DNA of 9,480 bases from Chloroflexota bacterium. GTDB taxonomy: Bacteria > Chloroflexota > Dehalococcoidia > SM23-28-2 > RBG-16-64-32. Shown here one piece after another: positions 1 to 5,341 of the stretch (within the stretch, counting starts at the first letter, position 1; each line of letters begins with the position of its first letter). Location: positions 1,447 to 10,926 of the forward strand of contig VBJT01000188.1 in the NCBI GenBank assembly GCA_005880075.1, written 5' to 3'. The notes beneath the pieces are model-generated. The model ran no database searches. It had not been told where the DNA came from and saw only the letters and a list, made by a program, of their open reading frames with translations. Made by a program: the position numbers and the translations under genes.

Positions 1-1
1 G

Positions 2-100
2 AAGCCAGTCGTCATCACGGCCGCAGTCGAAGAAGAGGCGCACGCCATAGAGGGCAACGAACGAGCGCCGACGACCGCCGACGAACGCCCGCAGGGCTAG
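2..100 (+). CDS. 3' end of an unidentified protein-coding gene (partial)
   Basis: An open frame enters from the left edge and ends at TAG 98-100, giving 32 residues that begin KPVVITAAVEEEAHAIEGNE and end in PQG. The wobble positions are mostly G or C, as in the genes of this window, and the composition (acidic, alanine- and threonine-rich) looks like a soluble C-terminal tail. The other two forward frames also run some way but give arginine-rich, low-plausibility peptides. A 12-base palindrome, AGGGCTAGCCCT at 93-104, overlaps the stop codon; its possible stem is only 4 bp, so it is a weak terminator at best. No family can be named from so short a tail. Confidence 0.45.
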   Translation, partial: KPVVITAAVEEEAHAIEGNERAPTTADERPQG

Positions 101-196
101 CCCTCTTATCTGCTCGGTAATTGCTGGCGGACAATCCCGTTTCGACTCGACACTCGGCCGACGACTTCGCTCTAATGCTGTGACTTAAATCACATT

Positions 197-212
197 CTTA
201 GCGGTCGCTAAG
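197..212. promoter_or_regulatory. Perfect 7-2-7 palindrome, candidate repressor operator
   Basis: CTTAGCG-GT-CGCTAAG is a perfect inverted repeat with 7-base arms and a 2-base centre. It sits one base before a TATAAT hexamer (214-219) and just upstream of a TTGACA (221-226), so a bound dimer would cover promoter DNA of the first P450 gene. Size and symmetry suit a dimeric helix-turn-helix regulator such as the TetR or MarR families, which often control P450 genes. That assignment is inference; no regulator gene is present in the window. Confidence 0.5.
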
Positions 213-213
213 T

Positions 214-249
214 TATAATCTTGACAGCTTGGGAGCGACGCGATAGGTT
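214..249 (+). promoter_or_regulatory. Candidate promoter(s) of the first P450 gene
   Basis: Two overlapping possibilities are visible. The first is a consensus -35 box TTGACA at 221-226, followed after 17 bases by TAGGTT at 244-249 (3 of 6 match to TATAAT); it would start transcription near 256, leaving a short leader with the ribosome site at 263-270. The second is a perfect TATAAT at 214-219, whose -35 region (around 191-196, CACATT) is poor, so it would need an activator or a different sigma factor. Both abut the palindrome at 197-212. Confidence 0.4.
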
Positions 250-276
250 GCGCTTACAGCCGAAGGAGGAACGCCG

Positions 277-1560
277 GTGACCCTCGAACAGCAGAAGGAA
301 ACGACCGCGCCCAAGACGAATGGAAACGCAGCTCCTCAAGACGTAAAAGACTGGGCGACCGACTACGATATCTCCTCCCGCGAGTACATCAAAGACCCGT
401 TCCCGATCTGGGACGACCTGCGCGAGAAGTGCCCGGTCGCTCACACAGAGCGCTGGGGTGGTTCCTGGATGCCGACCCGATACGCTGACCTCTTCGCCAT
501 CGCTCAGGACTTTCAGCGCTTTTCCTCACGCGATGTCCTCGTTGCGCCTATGGGCGCTGGCGAGAACGCCGGGGACGAAGCGATGGACATCCCGGAAGCC
601 CTCCAAAACTACGAAGTCGGCGCCCCGCCGATTACCTCTGATCCGCCGATACACACCTGGGCCCGCCGTCTCCTGCTTTCGCCCTTTTCGGTGCAGGCAA
701 TCGCCAAGTGGGAGCCGGAGACGCGCGAGCTGTGTCGCTCGCTGATCGATGGCTTCATCGACAAAGGGCGCTGCGACGCCGCCGCCGATTACGCCCAGCA
801 GATCCCGCCACGAATCATCGCGAGCATGCTCGGCATTCCGAAGGAGATGTCCGGCACCTTTACCGACTGGGTACGCGGCTTCCTCGAGTTCGGCCTGCAG
901 AACGCCGAGATCGGCGGCGAGGCGGGGCGAATGATCTTCCTCTACCTCTGGGACCGCATCCAGGAGCACAAGCAGAACCCCAAAGACGACCTCATCACCT
1001 ACCTCCTCAACGCTGAGGTCGATGGCCAGCCGGTCCCCGAGACGCATGTGCTCGGCACCTCGTTCCTTCTGCTCCTCGCCGGCATCGACACCACCTGGAG
1101 CAGCATCGGCTCGGCCTTGTGGCATCTCGCTCAGCACCCCGAGCACCGCGCGCGGCTCGTCGCCGAGCCTGAGCTCATCCCGACAGCCGTCGAAGAGCTT
1201 CTGCGCGCCTACTCGCCCGTCACGATGGCCCGCTACGTCGCCGAAGACACGGAGTACAACGGCTGCAAATTCGCCGAGGGGGAGCGCATCCTGATGAACT
1301 TCCCGGCCGCCAACCGCGACCCGGAGAAGTTCTCCGACCCCGACAAGGTCATCATCGATCGCGCCGTGAACCCGCACATCGCCTTCGGCGTTGGCATCCA
1401 CCGCTGCGCGGGCTCGAACCTCGCTCGCATGGAGATGCGCGTCTCGATCGAGGAGTGGCTGAAGCGCATCCCGGACTTCCGGCTGGAAGACCCAGACGCT
1501 GTTACGTGGGCGGGCGGGCAGGTCCGCGGGCCGCGCTCGATGCCCGTAGTCTTTCCTTAG
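277..1560 (+). CDS. Cytochrome P450 (first of a tandem pair)
   Basis: A 427-residue soluble bacterial-type P450, a heme-thiolate monooxygenase taking electrons from a ferredoxin. Visible motifs are C-helix HTWAR (His126, Arg130), I-helix oxygen-activation AGIDTT (268-273), K-helix ExxR (Glu307-Arg310), and heme-binding loop FGVGIHRCAG (370-379) with Cys377 as the axial thiolate. Length is normal for class I bacterial enzymes, and no signal peptide or membrane anchor is seen. The GTG start at 277 is supported by AAGGAGGA at 263-270, six bases upstream. The C-terminal third is almost the same as in the next gene. The region around residues 90-115 (B-C loop, a substrate recognition site) carries an insertion relative to it, suggesting a different substrate. 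The substrate cannot be deduced. A palindrome and promoter elements lie directly upstream. Confidence 0.96.
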   Translation: MTLEQQKETTAPKTNGNAAPQDVKDWATDYDISSREYIKDPFPIWDDLREKCPVAHTERWGGSWMPTRYADLFAIAQDFQRFSSRDVLVAPMGAGENAGDEAMDIPEALQNYEVGAPPITSDPPIHTWARRLLLSPFSVQAIAKWEPETRELCRSLIDGFIDKGRCDAAADYAQQIPPRIIASMLGIPKEMSGTFTDWVRGFLEFGLQNAEIGGEAGRMIFLYLWDRIQEHKQNPKDDLITYLLNAEVDGQPVPETHVLGTSFLLLLAGIDTTWSSIGSALWHLAQHPEHRARLVAEPELIPTAVEELLRAYSPVTMARYVAEDTEYNGCKFAEGERILMNFPAANRDPEKFSDPDKVIIDRAVNPHIAFGVGIHRCAGSNLARMEMRVSIEEWLKRIPDFRLEDPDAVTWAGGQVRGPRSMPVVFP

Positions 1561-1577
1561 AGCGCCGGTTCTGCGAC

Positions 1578-1609
1578 TGGGTCCGCCGCAGTATAATAAG
1601 CGGCACCCA
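1578..1609 (+). promoter_or_regulatory. Hairpin with a TATAAT (-10) box in its loop
   Basis: In the gap between the P450 genes, TGGGT (1578-1582) pairs with ACCCA (1605-1609) and GCCG (1585-1588) with CGGC (1601-1604), leaving a CC bulge and a 12-base A/T-rich loop. The loop contains TATAAT at 1592-1597, a perfect -10 hexamer. The -35 position (1569-1574, TTCTGC) is weak. If used, transcription would start near 1604 and give the second P450 gene its own promoter. The stem could instead act as a processing or pausing structure in a shared transcript. Confidence 0.35.
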
Positions 1610-1676
1610 ACCGCGGTCACTGGATCGGTAGGTCCAACCGTGAGCGCGGCACTGTCAAGAGAATGAGGAGCGCAGT

Positions 1677-2900
1677 ATGACTATGGAGCAGAAAGCCCCG
1701 CCAAAGACGCGGGACTGGGCCACCGACTACGACATCTTCGAGCAAGAGTACGTCCGCCACCCCTATCCGATCTGGGACGAGCTGCGCGAGAATTGTCCCG
1801 TCGCCCACACGGAGCATTGGGGCGGCTCCTGGATGCCAACTCGCTACGATGACCTCTTCGCTATCGCTCAAGACTTCGAGAACTTCTCCTCGCGCGAGAT
1901 TCTCGTAGCGCCCATCCAACCGCCGCCCGACGCGGAGGCCTCGCCGTTCTACGGCGTCCGCGCCCCGCCGATCAGCTCCGATCCGCCGGAGCACACCTGG
2001 GCGCGCAAGCTGCTCCTCCCACATTTCTCGATCAAGGCCGTCTCTATCTACGAAGAGGAGACGCGCGAGCTGGCCAACAGCCTGATCGATAAGTTCATCG
2101 ACAGCGGCCGCGCCGACGCCGCAGTCGATTACGCGCAGCAGATCCCGCCGCGTGTGATCGCCTCGATGCTCGGCGTCCCCCACGAGATGGCCGACACATT
2201 CACCGGCTGGGTACGGAACCTGCTCGAGCTGGGCCTGACGAACCCCGAGCTTCGCGGCCCCGCCCGCATGGAATTGCTCAGCTTCCTGAACAACCAGATC
2301 ATGGCCCGCCGCGAGAAGCCGACCGACGACCTCATCAGCCGCCTCCTTGCCGCGGAAGTAAACAGCGAGCCGGTCTCGCATATCCACCTGCTCGGCACCT
2401 GCCTGCTGATCGTCATCGCCGGCATCGACACGACGTGGAGCAGCATCGGCTCCGCGCTCTGGCATCTCGCCCAGCACCCGGACGACCGCAGGATGCTAAT
2501 CGAGCGGCCGGAGATTATCCAGAACGCCGTCGAAGAGCTGCTGCGCGCCTATTCGCCGGTCACGATGGCACGCGTCACGAACCGGGACGTCGAATACGGC
2601 GGCTGCCCGATGAAGGAGAACGACCGCGTCCTCATGAATTTCCCGGCCGCCAACCGCGACCCGGCGAAGTTCGAGGAGCCCGACAGGGTAATCCTCGACC
2701 GCGAGTTTAATCCGCACATCGCCTTTGGCGTCGGCATTCATCGCTGCGCCGGCTCGAACCTAGCCCGCATGGAGATGCGCTTGTCGATCGAGGAGTGGCT
2801 GAAGCGCATCCCGGACTTCCGCCTCGAGGACCCGAGCGCCGTCACGTGGGCAGGAGGCCAGGTGCGCGGCCCGCGCAACTTGCCCGTGGTGTTCCCGTGA
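1677..2900 (+). CDS. Cytochrome P450 (second of a tandem pair)
   Basis: A 407-residue paralogue of the preceding P450, with the same order of motifs: HTWAR (His106, Arg110), AGIDTT (248-253), ExxR (Glu287-Arg290), and FGVGIHRCAG (350-359) with heme ligand Cys357. The ATG at 1677 is preceded by GAGGAG at 1665-1670. The protein lacks about 12 residues at the N-terminus and about 8 in the B-C loop relative to its neighbour; the loop (around residues 80-97) is also different in sequence. The last 63 residues differ from the neighbour at only four positions. The pair therefore looks like a duplication that kept the heme-proximal, redox-partner face while diverging at the substrate side. It was probably cotranscribed with the first P450, with an additional internal promoter possible. 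Confidence 0.96.
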   Translation: MTMEQKAPPKTRDWATDYDIFEQEYVRHPYPIWDELRENCPVAHTEHWGGSWMPTRYDDLFAIAQDFENFSSREILVAPIQPPPDAEASPFYGVRAPPISSDPPEHTWARKLLLPHFSIKAVSIYEEETRELANSLIDKFIDSGRADAAVDYAQQIPPRVIASMLGVPHEMADTFTGWVRNLLELGLTNPELRGPARMELLSFLNNQIMARREKPTDDLISRLLAAEVNSEPVSHIHLLGTCLLIVIAGIDTTWSSIGSALWHLAQHPDDRRMLIERPEIIQNAVEELLRAYSPVTMARVTNRDVEYGGCPMKENDRVLMNFPAANRDPAKFEEPDRVILDREFNPHIAFGVGIHRCAGSNLARMEMRLSIEEWLKRIPDFRLEDPSAVTWAGGQVRGPRNLPVVFP

Positions 2901-2922
2901 TGAAGCGCCGCAGGCCGGGGGT

Positions 2923-2949
2923 GTGGGGGTGTCCCCCACCTTTCCTTTT
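2923..2949 (+). terminator. Strong terminator-like hairpin after the P450 pair
   Basis: GTGGGGG (2923-2929) and CCCCCAC (2933-2939) form a perfect 7-bp, all but one G-C, stem with a TGT loop, followed by the T-rich tract TTTCCTTTT (2941-2949). This fits an intrinsic terminator 20-odd bases after the second P450 stop. The right arm can also pair with a G-rich run further on: CCCCACC (2934-2940) with GGTGGGG (2954-2960). Two mutually exclusive stems are therefore possible, and the ferredoxin downstream could be reached by readthrough. Confidence 0.6.
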
Positions 2950-3037
2950 CCGGGGTGGGGAGGGGTTAGCGTCACGCTCGAGGTCAGCTTAGACTAGCGG
3001 GGGTAAGTGAAGTGGTAGGAAGACCAGGACCGGAGTT

Positions 3038-3235
3038 ATGAAGGTAAAAGTCGACCAGGAGAAGTGCCAGGGCCACAACCGCTGCTTCGTCGTCGCCAGC
3101 GAACTCTTCGAGCTAGACGACTACGGCTACGCCCACGAAGTCGGCGACGGTACCGTCCCGCCCGGCCTCGAAGAGAAGGCCCGCCTCGCGGTCGCCAACT
3201 GCCCCGAGCGCGCGATCTACATCGAAGAAGACTAG
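3038..3235 (+). CDS. [3Fe-4S] ferredoxin, probable P450 redox partner
   Basis: A complete 65-residue acidic ferredoxin, the usual length of the single-cluster ferredoxins that serve bacterial P450s. Cluster ligands are Cys10, Cys16 and Cys55 (in NCPERAI). The second ligand position of a 4Fe-4S site is replaced by His13 in CQGHNRC, the pattern CxxHxxC...CP known for P450-associated 3Fe-4S ferredoxins, including mycobacterial ones. It starts MKVKVDQEKCQG, as such proteins normally do, and AGGA at 3026-3029 lies 8 bases before the ATG. It follows the two P450 genes on the same strand, so it most likely feeds electrons to both. No ferredoxin reductase is present in the window, so that partner must be encoded elsewhere. 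Confidence 0.93.
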   Translation: MKVKVDQEKCQGHNRCFVVASELFELDDYGYAHEVGDGTVPPGLEEKARLAVANCPERAIYIEED

Positions 3236-3303
3236 CCGGACATCACCCGAACAGCGGCGCGCGCGAATCTCGGGCAGGCTTTTCCTAAGAGCTACCTCGG
3301 TAT

Positions 3304-3339
3304 CATCCAAGCCAGCGGATGGCCGCGGTCGATTGGCTT
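3304..3339. terminator. Inverted repeats between convergent genes
   Basis: Between the ferredoxin (+) and permease (-) ends there are nested inverted repeats: AAGCCA (3309-3314) with TGGCTT (3334-3339), and CATCC (3304-3308) with GGATG (3317-3321). The outer stem overlaps the permease stop codon. A bidirectional terminator is plausible at this position, but neither stem is long and no clear T-tract follows, so this is a weak call. Confidence 0.25.
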
Positions 3340-4159
3340 ACGACAACACCCTCTTCGCAAACATGTGGACGCCGCCCCAGGTGCAGCCAACGCAGCAAAC
3401 AATAAGCCCGGCGTAAACGGCAACATAGTTCATGTGCCCGAACTGCGGCGTCAAGGCCCCGCGCAGCCCTTCGCTTAGGTAAACCAGCGGGTTGAGGAGA
3501 GTTATTACCTGCAGCCAGCGGATTGCCTCAAGTTGCGACCACGGATAATACACGGCGCCGAGGAACGTCAAGGGCATGACAATCAGCGCAAATACCAGCG
3601 TGATCTGCCTTGGGTTTACGGCGGTCCCGATAAGCAGTCCCATAGACGCTGAGAGTATGGCGCCCAGAGGAATGATCGTCAGCAGGACGAATGGCGAGAC
3701 GTCGAGATGGGGCGTGTTCACCGGAACGATGTAGACGAGCGGAAAGACCACGAGTACAACGAGAAGGGACTGCAAGAAGGCAAAGGTCATCTTCTGCGCG
3801 GCAATGCCCCAGACCGGGAGCGGCGCCATCACGCGGTCCTCGATTTCCCTCGTCTGGCTGAACTCCATCACGAGCGGTATGGCCACGGCCTGGATGCCCT
3901 GGAAGATCACGGTCGAAGCGATCAATCCCGGGACCAGCACATCCTGGAATCCAGGCGCCCCCGCTCCGATTTTCGGCTGGACGTAGGTGAACACGAATAC
4001 GAACAGGAACGGCTGCATGGCTGTCCGAGCGAGAAATGGGACGAGATCACGCCTCAAGACCCGTAGGTCGCGTTCCATCATCGCCACGAACGGCTGGATG
4101 AACGCCATCGGCAAGGTGTAGCGCGGCCGGACCTGGAGAGTGGCTGCCTCGGTGGTCAA
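3338..4159 (-). CDS. ABC-2 type transporter permease (DrrB-like)
   Basis: A 273-residue integral membrane protein of the ABC-2 permease family, the membrane half of exporters for drugs, glycolipids or polysaccharides. About six hydrophobic segments can be seen near residues 41-60, 73-98, 117-145, 155-180, 185-205 and 243-265. A conserved cytoplasmic stretch, SQTREIEDRVMAPLP (101-115), lies between the second and third segments, as is typical of daunorubicin-exporter-like permeases. The start is TTG at 4159-4157, overlapping the ATPase stop TGA by two bases, with GGGAAGGGAG about 8 bases upstream, so translation is coupled to the ATPase. ATG at Met18 is an alternative start. The cargo is unknown. 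The gene is intact although its partner ATPase is broken. Confidence 0.9.
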   Translation of the reverse strand: MTTEAATLQVRPRYTLPMAFIQPFVAMMERDLRVLRRDLVPFLARTAMQPFLFVFVFTYVQPKIGAGAPGFQDVLVPGLIASTVIFQGIQAVAIPLVMEFSQTREIEDRVMAPLPVWGIAAQKMTFAFLQSLLVVLVVFPLVYIVPVNTPHLDVSPFVLLTIIPLGAILSASMGLLIGTAVNPRQITLVFALIVMPLTFLGAVYYPWSQLEAIRWLQVITLLNPLVYLSEGLRGALTPQFGHMNYVAVYAGLIVCCVGCTWGGVHMFAKRVLS

Positions 4160-5113
4160 TCTCGTAACTCCCTTCCCGTAAGGCGCATGAACACGGTCTC
4201 GAGGGTCGGCGTGCTCACGGAGATATCACTCAAATCGACCTCCTGTGCCAGAGCGGTCTCCGCAATATGGGGTATCAGCCGGCGGGAGTCACCGGCGAGA
4301 ACCTGGAGGCCTCGCGGACCTTCGTCGACCGAGCGGACCCCAGAGATGCCTTCTAACGCGCCGATGAAAGAGGGCGTGACCGGCTCCGCCTGAAGGGTGA
4401 TGATTGTCTCCGCTCCGATCGAGCCCTTCAATTCGTTCGGCGATCCCATCGCGAGGATTTTCCCGTGGTCCATGATCGCCACGCGCTGACAAAGATGCTC
4501 CGCCTCCTCCATGCAGTTGTAGCAGCATGTCCCACAGCGCCAGGCGGCCCTGAGGATCGATGCCGGTAGTCGGTTCGTCGAGGAATAGCACTTCCGGCCG
4601 GTGCACGAGCGCTCTGCCGATCAAGAGCCGCTGTTGCATGCCGCCCGAAAGCTCGTCCATCAGCGACTTTCCGCGCTCCTCCAGCCGGACTAGCTCCAAC
4701 ACGCGGGTCGCCTCGCGGCGCGAGTCGCTCCGGCTGAGACCGAAATAGCGTCCGTGATGATAGAGGTTCTCCCAGGCAGTCAGCCGCCGGTCAAGTGTGT
4801 TGAACTGCGTGACCACGCCGATTATCCTCTTGACTTCCTGCTGGCGGGCACGGACGTTGATGCCCGCGATCCACATCTCGCCGTTTGTCGGAATAACTCG
4901 GGTAGTGAGCATCCCGATCGTGGTCGTCTTTCCGGCACCATTGGGTCCCAGCAGACCGAAGAACTCGCCGTCCTCAATCTCGAGGTCGAGTGCATCTACT
5001 GCTCTCGTGCCGCCCGGATAGACTTTGGTGAGGCGCCTCGTCTGGATTGTCAGGCCTTGTTGCGAGGCGCGCTCCTGGGTCGGACTCTCTTGCTGCGTCT
5101 GGGGCGGTGCCAT
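4156..5113 (-). pseudogene. ABC exporter ATP-binding protein (DrrA-like), disrupted by an out-of-frame deletion
   Basis: The first part reads from ATG at 5113. It has Walker A GPNGAGKT (56-63), Q-loop Gln103, signature LSGGM (155-159), Walker B VLFLDE (175-180) and D-loop TTGIDP (182-187), then runs to LALWDMLLQLH (191-201). After that the frame becomes nonsense, ending at 4289. The true continuation, MEEAEHLCQRVAIMDHGKIL, appears in another frame from 4512 and runs through a DrrA-type C-terminal domain ending PTLETVFMRLTGRELRD to 4156. Family members carry about 12 residues between these two points, including the TTH switch histidine, so about 38 bases (remainder 2 on division by 3) appear lost near 4513. 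It forms an operon with the overlapping permease. Upstream, TTCAAA and TAGCAT (5154-5149 and 5131-5126, 17 bases apart) could be its promoter. It is either a true lesion or an assembly gap. Confidence 0.88.
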
Positions 5114-5202
5114 CGTTCCACATCCTATGCTACACGTTGTCCGGGAAGTTTGAATTAACGCGGCAACAGTTGGAATCGGCTAGGTTTCATCAGTGCAGCT
5201 CG

Positions 5203-5249
5203 GCATTGGACTTGAGACGGCACTTCCCTGCATGGTAAGATTCCAATGC
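5203..5249 (+). promoter_or_regulatory. Candidate purF promoter bracketed by an 8-bp inverted repeat
   Basis: TTGAGA (5212-5217), 18 bases, TAAGAT (5236-5241) match a sigma-70 promoter at 5/6 and 4/6 positions and point towards purF, with a start near 5248. The promoter is bounded almost exactly by GCATTGGA (5203-5210) and its inverse TCCAATGC (5242-5249). The arms may be two half-sites of a regulator or a chance pair. No purine riboswitch features were recognised in the leader. Confidence 0.35.
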
Positions 5250-5279
5250 GAGGCGGAGCAAATCACTATGTTTATCCCA

Positions 5280-5341
5280 GCTAGTGCATTGCGTCTATCA
5301 CCCATCGTTTCCTGCCCACTCGGCAGGCATTGCTAGTGCAT
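5280..5341 (+). repeat. 10-bp direct repeat in the purF leader
   Basis: GCTAGTGCAT occurs at 5280-5289 and again at 5332-5341. The second copy contains the probable purF start codon (GTG 5336). The first copy offers a matching upstream GTG (5284), which opens a 19-codon frame ending at TAG 5341-5343, overlapping the purF start. Whether that small frame is translated cannot be told; it has no clear ribosome site. Confidence 0.35.
5311..5327 (+). promoter_or_regulatory. Hairpin holding the purF ribosome-binding site
   Basis: CCTGCC (5311-5316) and GGCAGG (5322-5327) form a perfect 6-bp stem with a 5-base loop. GGCAGG is the only Shine-Dalgarno-like sequence before purF and lies 8 bases from GTG 5336, so folding would hide it. 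This suggests possible translational control, but it is based on the sequence alone. Confidence 0.35.

Noticed and set aside
526..1620. Long open frame (364 codons) on the - strand opposite the first P450
   Set aside because: It gives an arginine/aspartate-rich protein with no family features and is the mirror of a GC-rich gene with clear P450 motifs. The same kind of frame occurs opposite the second P450 (1617-2477).
4754..5158. 134-codon + strand frame opposite the ABC ATPase start
   Set aside because: It overlaps the Walker A coding region of a clearly recognised gene and has no recognisable domain.
5114..5335. Purine riboswitch or pur-box type leader before purF
   Set aside because: No conserved purine-riboswitch core was recognised, and only generic promoter, inverted repeat and hairpin features are seen.
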